A DNA stretch of 64,000 nucleotides, from NCBI GenBank assembly GCA_029168955.1, contig JAPDOI010001803.1, forward strand, positions 1-64,000, in the 5' to 3' direction. Positions 39,529 to 52,500 of this stretch are shown one piece after another (within the stretch, counting starts at the first letter, position 1; each line of letters opens with the position of its first letter). Below the pieces are notes generated by a model. That model ran no database searches and had not been told where the DNA came from. It worked only from the letters and a program-made list of their open reading frames with translations. Source of the stretch: Aplectana chamaeleonis. Its lineage: Eukaryota; Nematoda; Chromadorea; Rhabditida; Cosmocercidae. Made by a program: the position numbers and the translations under genes.

Positions 39529-39868
39529 CTAACGTCTGCGTGGAACCAAGTGATACTTTGCGTTCCCTATTGAATGTTAGCGCAAGCTCGGCGCGATATG
39601 CTATGTATAACATAGGTGCACAGGGTTTGCGCCAACCTTTCATGCGGAAACGCGAAATTTCACTAAGATCCATGCCGTCTGTTATTAAGAAGCCGCACCT
39701 AACAATTGGGATCGGAACAAATTGATCGCTAGCTATCTACCCTTCGTTTTCCCGTGTGCAAATTTTCCTGCCAAGCAGGGTCGCGGCTTCCTAGTTCAAT
39801 CGCACAGGCCAAACGTTTTTTCTTCCAATTTCGTACATGATGAACCATCCCTAAGTATATAAGGTTAA

Positions 39869-40140
39869 AGGCAGTGTTCACGATAAAAATCGTTTTTTTT
39901 TTTGCTTTTCCGCCTACCTTGAAAACGGTCCCATGGTGATTCCAATGATGTCTCTGGAATCGTACAAGGTTTCCTGGGAACGGAGTTATGGTTCCTCAAA
40001 ATTTGAGCTAGGGAAGCATGGTGGACGAGTTGTCCGAGGCTTGTAACTTTCGTCTTTTGCAGCCGATGTATGCGAGATAACTTGAGTAAAGAGAGAAGTT
40101 GAGAATGAAGGGAAGAACGGGGCTATTAATTGTGGTGAGC
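39869..40140 (+). mobile_element. Single terminus of a TTAA-type MITE
   Basis: TTAA then AGGCAGTGTTCACGATAAAA starts at 39865. No matching inverted end was found before the satellite array, so the other end is lost or replaced. Confidence 0.5.
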
Positions 40141-40249
40141 GCGAAGCGCTCACCAGATTTGGCTTTGATTCGCCATCGCGCAACCCCCTGATCTCGGTAT
40201 CAGGGTCCAGAGTAAACGTAGGAAAACCGTTCTTTTTGCATTCAATATA

Positions 40250-40535
40250 CTTTAGAAAGGTGAATAACTGTTGAAAAAATGGTCTGAAATGATTACCTGA
40301 GATTCGAGAAAAAGTGTCAAAACCACGTCATTTTGGTCGAAAAAATGTTCATCTCCTTTTTTTTTCAGTTGGCGTTCACGATCTTGTTGGAACACTTATC
40401 GTTGAGCTAGAGAGCTCATTTTTGGTCAGGGAGCTGGTTTTGTTTGCACCTAGCTCCTGTCAAAATTTGAAGTTGGTTGCTCAATTTTTGTGGAACCTCA
40501 AAATTGACGGTCAGGAAAGACAAAAACACGTAAAC
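40250..40535 (+). repeat. Dispersed repeat adjoining the satellite array
   Basis: Inverted relative of 30860-31170. Its shared sequence runs to AAACACGTAAACAT and the first satellite unit starts within a few bases, so the array begins at or very near the end of this repeat. Confidence 0.75.
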
Positions 40536-40538
40536 ATC

Positions 40539-43500
40539 CTTCCATATAATAAAAGAATCGGAGCACAAAGTACGACCACCTGGGCCTCCATCACTATAGC
40601 ACTATTTCGTCACATCTCTAACCACTCCAAAACAGTATTGAGCTGTAGGTGCATTTCAGTCCATCAAAACCTTCAAAGTATAGTTAGGCTCATACGATTG
40701 TGCACTCATTTAGGGGTAGGTTGGGGGATTACGTTTTTCTGTTCTCAACATTCTGTCATCGAAATAGCCAAAAAATCAGCGAGAACTTCGAGTTCTTTTC
40801 CTTTCTTCAGCCAAACGACTTCACCCTCATTGCGTGGGGGAGATTCAATTCTCGGCATCACCTGGGGTCACGACCTTCGTGCGTTGGTGACACGACAGGA
40901 ACATTGACGTGACTTAAAACCACCTCCCGGACTTTATACCCCGCCCCAAACCCCGATGAATAGTTATCAAAATCTTTTCAAGCAGCTTTAAGATCCATTC
41001 GAGGATTTCTATGTAGCTTAAAAACCTTCTTCAACGACGACAACTTCACGGATTGATTCTACAAAAGTAATCAAGGACTATTCTTTAACCACCAGTCGGA
41101 TAACGCTTCAAATTCTGATACTACACAACCTCCCCAACCCAAACTCACTCCATAACTCATTAACGAGACTTTTAAATGCAAAATTGATAGCAAATTCGTG
41201 ATCAGCGCGTCAAATACCCATTAGACACCAATTTCGCGTCGTTTACTGCATCAGGAAAGGAGAAAATTTTTTTTGGCCTGAAAAATCATCAGGCTTATCC
41301 TTCCATATAATAAAAGAATCGGAGCACAAAGTACGACCACCTGGGCCTCCATCACTATAGCACTATTTCGTCACATCTCTAACCACTCCAAAACAGTATT
41401 GAGCTGTAGGTGCATTTCCAGTCCATCAAAACCTTCAAAGTATAGTTAGGCTCATACGATTGTGCACTCATTTAGGGGTAGGTTGGGGGATTACGTTTTT
41501 CTGTTCTCAACATTCTGTCATCGAAATAGCCAAAAATCAGCGAGAACTTCTTGAGTTCTTTTCCTTTCTTCAGCCAAACGACTTCACCCTCATTGCGTGG
41601 GGAGATTCAATTCTCGGCATCACCTGGGGTCACGACCTTCGTGCGTTGGTGACACGACAGGAACATTGACGTGACTTAAAACCACCTCCCGGACTTTATA
41701 CCCCGCCCCAAACCCCGATGAATAGTTATCAAAATCTTTTCAAGCAGCTTTAAGATCCATTCGAGGATTTCTATGTAGCTTAAAAACCTTCTTCAACGAC
41801 GACAACTTCACGGATTGATTCTACAAAAGTAATCAAGGACTATTCTTTAACCACCAGTCGGATAACGCTTCAAATTCTGATACTACACAACCTCCCCAAC
41901 CCAAACTCACTCCATAACTCATTAACGAGACTTTTAAATGCAAAATTGATAGCAAATTCGTGATCAGCGCGTCAAATACCCATTAGACACCAATTTCGCG
42001 TCGTTTACTGCATCAGGAAAGGAGAAAAATTTTTTCGGCCTGAAAAATCATCAGGCTTATCCTTCCATATAATAAAAGAATCGGAGCACAAAGTACGACC
42101 ACCTGGGCCTCCATCACTATAGCACTATTTCGTCACATCTCTAACCACTCCAAAACAGTATTGAGCTGTAGGTGCATTTCAGTCCACCAAAACCTTCAAA
42201 GTATAGTTGGGCTCATACGATTGTGCACTCATTTAGGGGTAGGTTGGGGGATTACGTTTTTCTGTTCTCAACATTCTGTCATCGAAATAGCCAAAAAATC
42301 AGCGAGAACTTCGAGTTCTTTTCCTTTCTTCAGCCAAACGACTTCACCCTCATTGCGTGGGGAGATTCAATTCTCGGCATCACCTGGGGTCACGACCTTC
42401 GTGCGTTGGTGACACGACAGGAACATTGACGTGACTTAAAACCACCTCCCGGACTTTATACCCCGCCCCAAACCCCGATGAATAGTTATCAAAATCTTTT
42501 CAAGCAGCTTTAAGATCCATTCGAGGATTTCTATGTAGCTTAAAAACCTTCTTCAACGACGACAACTTCACGGATTGATTCTACAAAAGTAATCAAGGAC
42601 TATTCTTTAACCACCAGTCGGATAACGCTTCAAATTCTGATACTACACAACCTCCCCAACCCAAACTCACTCCATAACTCATTAACGAGACTTTTAAATG
42701 CAAAATTGATAGCAAATTCGTGATCAGCGCGTCAAATACCCATGAGACACCAATTTCGCGTCGTTTACTGCATCAGGAAAGGAGAAAAATTTTTTTGGCC
42801 TGAAAAATCATCAGGCTTATCCTTCCATATAATAAAAGAATCGGAGCACAAAGTACGACCACCTGGGCCTCCCATCACTATAGCACTATTTCGTCACATC
42901 TCTAACCACTCCCAAAACAGTATTGAGCTGTAGGTGCATTTCAGTCCACCAAAACCTTCAAAGTATAGTTGGGCTCATACGATTGTGCACTCATTTAGGG
43001 TAGGTTGGGGGATTACGTTTTTCTGTTCTCAACATTCTGTCATCGAAATAGCCAAAAAATCAGCGAGAACTTCGAGTTCTTTTCCTTTCTTCAGCCAAAC
43101 GACTTCACCCTCATTGCGTGGGGAGATTCAATTCTCGGCATCACCTGGGGTCACGACCTTCGTGCGTTGGTGACACGACAGGAACATTGACGTGACTTAA
43201 AACCACCTCCCGGACTTTATACTCCCGCCCCAAACCCCGATGAATAGTTATCAAAATCTTTTTCAAGCAGCTTTAAGATCCATTCGAGGATTTCTATGTA
43301 GCTTAAAAACCTTCTTCAACGACGACAACTTCACGGATTGATTCTACAAAAAGTAATCAAGGACTATTCTTTAACCACCAGTCGGATAACGCTTCAAATT
43401 CTGATACTACACAACCTCCCCAACCCAAACTCACTCCATAACTCATTAACGAGACTTTTAAATGCAAAATTGATAGCAAATTCGTGATCAGCGCGTCAAA

Positions 43501-46500
43501 TACCCATTAGACACCAATTTCGCGTCGTTTACTGCATCAGGAAAGGAGAAAAAACTTTTTGGCCTGAAAAATCATCAGGCTTATCCTTCCATATAATAAA
43601 AGAATCGGAGCACAAAGTACGACCACCTGGGCCTCCATCACTATAGCACTATTTCGTCACATCTCTAACCACTCCAAAACAGTATTGAGCTGTAGGTGCA
43701 TTTCAGTCCACCAAAACCTTCAAAGTATAGTTGGGCTCATACGATTGTGCACTCATTTAGGGGTAGGTTGGGGGATTACGTTTTTCTGTTCTCAACATTC
43801 TGTCATCGAAATAGCCAAAAAATCAGCGAGAACTTCGAGTTCTTTTCCTTTCTTCAGCCAAACGACTTCACCCTCATTGCGTGGGGGAGATTCAATTCTC
43901 GGCATCACCTGGGGTCACGACCTTCGTGCGTTGGTGACACGACAGGAACATTGACGTGACTTAAAACCACCTCCCGGACTTTATACCCCGCCCCAAACCC
44001 CGATGAATAGTTATCAAAATCTTTTCAAGCAGCTTTAAGATCCATTCGAGGATTTCTATGTAGCTTAAAACCTTCTTCAACGACGACAACTTCACGGATT
44101 GATTCTACAAAAGTAATCAAGGACTATTCTTTAACCACCAGTCGGATAACGCTTCAAATTCTGATACTACACAACCTCCCCAACCCAAACTCACTCCATA
44201 ACTCATTAACGAGACTTTTAAATGCAAAATTGATAGCAAATTCGTGATCAGCGCGTCAAATACCCATTAGACACCAATTTCGCGTCGTTTACTGCATCAG
44301 GAAAGGAGAAAAATTTTTTTGGCCTGAAAAATCATCAGGCTTATCCTTCCATATAATAAAAGAATCGGAGCACAAAGTACGACCACCTGGGCCTCCATCA
44401 CTATAGCACTATTTCGTCACATCTCTAACCACTCCAAAACAGTATTGAGCTGTAGGTGCATTTCAGTCCACCAAAACCTTCAAAGTATAGTTAGGCTCAT
44501 ACGATTGTGCACTCATTTAGGGGTAGGTTGGGGATTACGTTTTTCTGTTCTCAACATTCTGTCATCGAAATAGCCAAAAAATCAGCGAGAACTTCGAGTT
44601 CTTTTCCTTTCTTCAGCCAAACGACTTCACCCTCATTGCGTGGGGGAGATTCAATTCTCGGCATCACCTGGGGTCACGACCTTCGTGCGTTGGTGACACG
44701 ACAGGAACATTGACGTGACTTAAAACCACCTCCCGGACTTTATACCCCGCCCCAAACCCCGATGAATAGTTATCAAAATCTTTTCAAGCAGCTTTAAGAT
44801 CCATTCGAGGATTTCTATGTAGCTTAAAAACCTTCTTCAACGACGACAACTTCACGGATTGATTCTACAAAAGTAATCAAGGACTATTCTTTAACCACCA
44901 GTCGGATAACGCTTCAAATTCTGATACTACACAACCTCCCCAACCCAAACTCACTCCATAACTCATTAACGAGACTTTTAAATGCAAAATTGATAGCAAA
45001 TTCGTGATCAGCGCGTCAAATACCCATTAGACACCAATTTCGCGTCGTTTACTGCATCAGGAAAGGAGAAAATTTTTGGCCTGAAAAATCATCAGGCTTA
45101 TCCTTCCATATAATAAAAGAATCGGAGCACAAAGTACGACCACCTGGGCCTCCATCACTATAGCACTATTTCGTCACATCTCTAACCACTCCAAAACAGT
45201 ATTGAGCTGTAGGTGCATTTCAGTCCACCAAAACCTTCAAAGTATAGTTAGGCTCATACGATTGTGCACTCATTTAGGGGTAGGGTGGGGGATTACGTTT
45301 TCTGTTCTCAACATTCTGTCATCGAAATAGCCAAAAAATCAGCGAGAACTTCGAGTTCTTTTCCTTTCTTCAGCCAAACGACTTCACCCTCATTGCGTGG
45401 GGAGATTCAATTCTCGGCATCACCTGGGGTCACGACCTTCGTGCGTTGGTGACACGACAGGAACATTGACGTGACTTAAAACCACCTCCCGGACTTTATA
45501 CCCCGCCCCAAACCCCGATGAATAGTTATCAAAATCTTTTCAAGCAGCTTTAAGATCCATTCGAGGATTTCTATGTAGCTTAAAAACCTTCTTCAACGAC
45601 GACAACTTCACGGATTGATTCTACAAAAGTAATCAAGGACTATTCTTTAACCACCAGTCGGATAACGCTTCAAATTCTGATACTACACAACCTCCCCAAC
45701 CCAAACTCACTCCATAACTCATTAACGAGACTTTTTAAATGCAAAATTGATAGCAAATTCGTGATCAGCGCGTCAAATACCCATTAGACACCAATTTCGC
45801 GTCGTTTACTGCATCAGGAAAGGAGAAAAATTTTTTGGCCTGAAAAATCATCAGGCTTATCCTTCCATATAATAAAGAATCGGAGCACAAAGTACGACCA
45901 CCTGGGCCTCCATCACTATAGCACTATTTCGTCACATCTCTAACCACTCCAAAACAGTATTGAGCTGTAGGTGCATTTCAGTCCACAAAACCTTCAAAGT
46001 ATAGTTAGGCTCATACGATTGTGCACTCATTTAGGGGTAGGTTGGGGATTACGTTTTTCTGTTCTCAACATTCTGTCATCGAAATAGCCAAAAAATCAGC
46101 GAGAACTTCGAGTTCTTTTTCCTTTCTTCAGCCAAACGACTTCACCCTCATTGCGTGGGGAGATTCAATTCTCGGCATCACCTGGGGTCACGACCTTCGT
46201 GCGTTGGTGACACGACAGGAACATTGACGTGACTTAAAACCACCTCCCGGACTTTATACCCCGCCCCAAACCCCGATGAATAGTTATCAAAATCTTTTCA
46301 AGCAGCTTTAAGATCCATTCGAGGATTTCTATGTAGCTTAAAAACCTTCTTCAACGACGACAACTTCACGGATTGATTCTACAAAAGTAATCAAGGACTA
46401 TTCTTTAACCACCAGTCGGATAACGCTTCAAATTCTGATACTACACAACCTCCCCAACCCAAACTCACTCCATAACTCATTAACAGAGACTTTTAAATGC

Positions 46501-49500
46501 AAAATTGATAGCAAATTCGTGATCAGCGCGTCAAATACCCATTAGACACCAATTTCGCGTCGTTTACTGCATCAGGAAAGGAGAAAAATTTTTGGCCTGA
46601 AAAATCATCAGGCTTATCCTTCCATATAATAAAAGAATCGGAGCACAAAGTACGACCACCTGGGCCTCCATCACTATAGCACTATTTCGTCACATCTCTA
46701 ACCACTCCAAAACAGTATTGAGCTGTAGGTGCATTTCAGTCCACCAAAACCTTCAAAGTATAGTTGGGCTCATACGATTGTGCACTCATTTAGGGTAGGT
46801 TGGGGATTACGTTTTTCTGTTCTCAACATTCTGTCATCGAAATAGCCAAAAAATCAGCGAGAACTTCGAGTTCTTTTCCTTTCTTCAGCCAAACGACTTC
46901 ACCCTCATTGCGTGGGGAGATTCAATTCTCGGCATCACCTGGGGTCACGACCTTCGTGCGTTGGTGACACGACAGGAACATTGACGTGACTTAAAACCAC
47001 CTCCCGGACTTTATACCCCGCCCCAAACCCCGATGAATAGTTATCAAAATCTTTTCAAGCAGCTTTAAGATCCATTCGAGGATTTCTATGTAGCTTAAAA
47101 ACCTTCTTCAACGACGACAACTTCACGGATTGATTCTACAAAAGTAATCAAGGACTATTCTTTAACCACCAGTCGGATAACGCTTCAAATTCTGATACTA
47201 CACAACCTCCCCAACCCAAACTCACTCCATAACTCATTAACGAGACTTTTAAATGCAAAATTGATAGCAAATTCGTGATCAGCGTCAAATACCCATTAGA
47301 CACCAATTTCGCGTCGTTTACTGCATCAGGAAAGGAGAAAAAGTTTTTTTGGGCTGAAAAATTCTCAGGCTTATCCTTCCATATAATAAAAGAATCGGAG
47401 CACAAAGTACGACCACCTGGGCCTCCATCACTATAGCACTATTTCGTCACATCTCTAACCACTCCAAAACAGTATTGAGCTGTAGGTGCATTTCAGTCCA
47501 CCAAAACCTTCAAAGTATAGTTGGGCTCATACGATTGTGCACTCATTTAGGGGTAGGTTGGGGGATTACGTTTTTCTGTTCTCAACATTCTGTCATCGAA
47601 ATAGCCAAAAAATCAGCGAGAACTTCGAGTTCTTTTCCTTCCTTCAGCGACACGACTTCACCCTCATTGCGCGTGGCTGAGTCAATTCTCGGCCTCACCT
47701 GGCGTCACGATCTTCGTGCGTTGGTGACACGACAGGAACATTGACGTGACTTAAAACCACCTCCCGGACTTTATACCCCGCCCCAAACCCCGATGAATAG
47801 TTATCAAAATCTTTTCAAGCAGCTTTAAAGATCCATTCGAGGATTTCTATGTAGCTTAAAACCTTCTTCAACGACGACAACTTCACGGATTGATTCTACA
47901 AAAGTAATCAAGGACTATTCTTTACCACCAGTCGGATAACGCTTCAAATTCTGATACTACACAACCTCCCGAACCCAAACTCACTCCATAACTCATTAAC
48001 GAGACTTTTAAATGCAAAATTGATAGCAAATTCGTGATCAGCGCGTCAAATACCCATTACACACCAATTTCGCGTCGTTTACTGCATCAGGAAAGGAGAA
48101 AATTTTTTGGCCTGAAAAATCATCAGGCTTATCCTTCCATATAATAAAAAGAATCGGAGCACAAAGTACGACCACCTGGGCCTCCATCACTATAGCACTA
48201 TTTCGTCACATCTCTAACCACTCCAAAACAGTATTGAGCTGTAGGTGCATTTCAGTCCACCAAAACCTTCAAAGTATAGTTGGGCTCATACGATTGTGCA
48301 CTCATTTGAGGGGTAGGTTGGGGATTACGTTTTTCTGTTCTCAACATTCTGTCATCGAAATAGCCAAAAAATCAGCGAGAACTTCGAGTTCTTTTCCTTT
48401 CTTCAGCCAAACGACTTCACCCTCATTGCGTGGGGAGATTCAATTCTCGGCATCACCTGGGGTCACGACCTTCGTGCGTTGGTGACACGACAGGAACATT
48501 GACGTGACTTAAAACCACCTCCCGGACTTTATACCCCGCCCCAAACCCCGATGAATAGTTATCAAAATCTTTTCAAGCAGCTTTAAGATCCATTCGAGGA
48601 TTTCTATGTAGCTTAAAACCTTCTTCAACGACGACAACTTCACGGATTGATTCTACAAAAGTAATCAAGGACTATTCTTTAACCACCAGTCGGATAACGC
48701 TTCAAATTCTGATACTACACAACCTCCCCAACCCAAACTCACTCCATAACTCATTAACGAGACTTTTAAATGCAAAATTGATAGCAAATTCGTGATCAGC
48801 GCGTCAAATACCCATTAGACACCAATTTCGCGTCGTTTACTGCATCAGGAAAGGAGAAAAATTTTTGGCCTGAAAAATCATCAGGCTTATCCTTCCATAT
48901 AATAAAAGAATCGGAGCACAAAGTACGACCACCTGGGCCTCCATCACTATAGCACTATTTCGTCACATCTCTAACCACTCCAAAACAGTATTGAGCTGTA
49001 GGTGCATTTCAGTCCACCAAAACCTTCAAAGTATAGTTGGGCTCATACGATTGTGCACTCATTTAGGGGTAGGTTGGGGATTACGTTTTTCTGTTCTCAA
49101 CATTCTGTCATCGAAATAGCCAAAAATCAGCGAGAACTTCGAGTTCTTTTCCTTTCTTCAGCCAAACGACTTCACCCTCATTGCGTGGGGAGATTCAATT
49201 CTCGGCATCACCTGGGGTCACGACCTTCGTGCGTTGGTGACACGACAGGAACATTGACGTGACTTAAAACCACCTCCCGGACTTTATACCCGCCCCAAAC
49301 CCCGATGAATAGTTATCAAAATCTTTTCAAGCAGCTTTAAGATCCATTCGAGGATTTCTATGTAGCTTAAAACCTTCTTCAACGACGACAACTTCACGGA
49401 TTGATTCTACAAAAGTAATCAAGGACTATTCTTTAACCACCAGTCGGATAACGCTTCAAATTCTGATACTACACAACCTCCCCAACCCAAACTCACTCCA

Positions 49501-52500
49501 TAACTCATTAACGACACTTTTAAATGCAAAATTGATAGCAAATTCGTGATCAGCGCGTCAAATACCCAGTAGACACCAATTTCGCGTCGTTTACTGCATC
49601 AGGAAAGGAGAAAATTTTTTGGCCTGAAAAATCATCAGGCTTATCCTTCCATATAATAAAAGAATCGGAGCACAAAGTGATACGACCAGCTGGGCCTCCA
49701 TCACTATAGCACTATTTCGTCCCATCTCTAACCACTCCAAAACAGTATTGAGCTGTAGGTGCATTTCAGTCCACCAAAACCTTCAAAGTATAGTTAGGCT
49801 CATACGATTGTGCACTCATTTAGGGGTAGGTTGGGGATTACGTTTTTCTGTTCTCAACATTCTGTCATCGAAATAGCCAAAAAATCAGCGAGAACTTCGA
49901 GTTCTTTTCCTTTCTTCAGCCAAACCACTTCACCCTCATTGCGTGGGGAGATTCAATTCTCGGCATCACCTGGGGTCACGACCTTCGTGCGTTGGTGACA
50001 CGACAGGAACATTGACGTGACTTAAAACCACCTCCCGGACTTTATACCCGCCCCAAACCCCGATGAATAGTTATCAAAATCTTTTTCAAGCAGCTTTAAG
50101 ATCCATTCGAGGATTTCTATGTAGCTTAAAAACCTTCTTCAACGACGACAACTTCACGGATTGATTCTACAAAAGTAATCAAGGACTATTCTTTAACCAC
50201 CAGTCGGATAACGCTTCAAATTCTGATACTACACAACCTCCCCAACCCAAACTCACTCCATAACTCATTAACGAGACTTTTAAATGCAAAATTGATAGCA
50301 AATTCGTGATCAGCGCGTCAAATACCCATTAGACACCAATTTCGCGTCGTTTACTGCATCAGGAAAGGAGAAAAATTTTTTTGGCCTGAAAAATCATCAG
50401 GCTTATCCTTCCATATAATAAAAGAATCGGAGCACAAAGTACGACCACCTGGGCCTCCATCACTATAGCACTATTTCGTCACATCTCTAACCACTCCAAA
50501 ACAGTATTGAGCTGTAGGTGCATTTCAGTCCACCAAAACCTTCAAAGTATAGTTGGGCTCATACGATTGTGCACTCATTTAGGGGTAGGTTGGGGGATTA
50601 CGTTTTTCTGTTCTCAACATTCTGTCATCGAAATAGCCAAAAAATCAGCGAGAACTTCGAGTTCTTTTCCTTTCTTCAGCCAAACGACTTCACCCTCATT
50701 GCGTGGGGGAGATTCAATTCTCGGCATCAGCTGGGGTCACGACCTTCGTGCGTTGGTGACACGACAGGATCATTGACGTGACTTAAAACCACCTCCCGGA
50801 CTTTATACCCCGCCCCAAACCCCGATGAATAGTTATCAAAATCTTTTTCAAGCAGCTTTAAGATCCATTCGAGGATTTCTATGTAGCTTAAAAACCTTCT
50901 TCAACGACGACAACTTCACGGATTGATTCTACAAAAGTAATCAAGGACTATTCTTTAACCACCAGTCGGATAACGCTTCAAATTCTGATACTACACAACC
51001 TCCCCAACCCAAACTCACTCCATAACTCATTAACGAGACTTTTAAATGCAAAATTGATAGCAAATTCGTGATCAGCGCGTCAAATACCCATTAGACACCA
51101 ATTTCGCGTCGTTTACTGCATCAGGAAAGGAGAAAAATATGTTTGGCCTGAAAAATCATCAGGCTTATCCTTCCATATAATAAAAGAATCGGAGCACAAA
51201 GTACGACCACCTGGGCCTCCATCACTATAGCACTATTTCGTCACATCTCTAACCACTCCAAAACAGTATTGAGCTGTAGGTGCATTTCAGTCCACCAAAA
51301 CCTTCAAAGTATAGTTGGGCTCATACGATTGTGCACTCATTTAGGGGTAGGTTGGGGGATTACGTTTTTCTGTTCTCAACATTCTGTCATCGAAATAGCC
51401 AAAAAATCAGCGAGAACTTCGAGTTCTTTTCCTTTCTTCAGCCAAACGACTTCACCCTCATTGCGTGGGGGAGATTCAATTCTCGGCATCACCTGGGGTC
51501 ACGACCTTCGTGCGTTGGTGACACGACAGGAACATTGACGTGACTTAAAACCACCTCCCGGACTTTATACCCCGCCCCAAACCCCGATGAATAGTTATCA
51601 AAATCTTTTCAAGCAGCTTTAAGATCCATTCGAGGATTTCTATGTAGCTTAAAAACCTTCTTCAACGACGACAACTTCACGGATTGATTCTACAAAAGTA
51701 ATCAAGGACTATTCTTTAACCACCAGTCGGATAACGCTTCAAATTCTGATACTACACAACCTCCCCAACCCAAACTCACTCCATAACTCATTAACGAGAC
51801 TTTTAAATGCAAAATTGATAGCAAATTCGTGATCAGCGCGTCAAATACCCATTAGACACCAATTTCGCGTCGTTTACTGCATCAGGAAAGGAGAAAAATT
51901 TTTTTGGCCTGAAAAATCATCAGGCTTATCCTTCCATATAATAAAAGAATCGGAGCACAAAGTACGACCACCTGGGCCTCCATCACTATAGCACTATTTC
52001 GTCACATCTCTAACCACTCCAAAACAGTATTGAGCTGTAGGTGCATTTCAGTCCACCAAAACCTTCAAAGTATAGTTAGGCTCATACGATTGTGCACTCA
52101 TTTAGGGGTAGGTTGGGGGATTACGTTTTCTGTTCTCAACATTCTGTCATCGAAATAGCCAAAAAATCAGCGAGAACTTCGAGTTCTTTTCCTTTCTTCA
52201 GCCAAACGACTTCACCCTCATTGCGTGGGGGAGATTCAATTCTCGGCATCACCTGGGGTCACGACCTTCGTGCGTTGGTGACACGACAGGAACATTGACG
52301 TGACTTAAAACCACCTCCCGGACTTTATACCCCGCCCCAAACCCCGATGAATAGTTATCAAAATCTTTTCAAGCAGCTTTAAGATCCATTCGAGGATTTC
52401 TATGTAGCTTAAAAACCTTCTTCAACGACGACAACTTCACGGATTGATTCTACAAAAGTAATCAAGGACTATTCTTTAACCACCAGTCGGATAACGCTTC

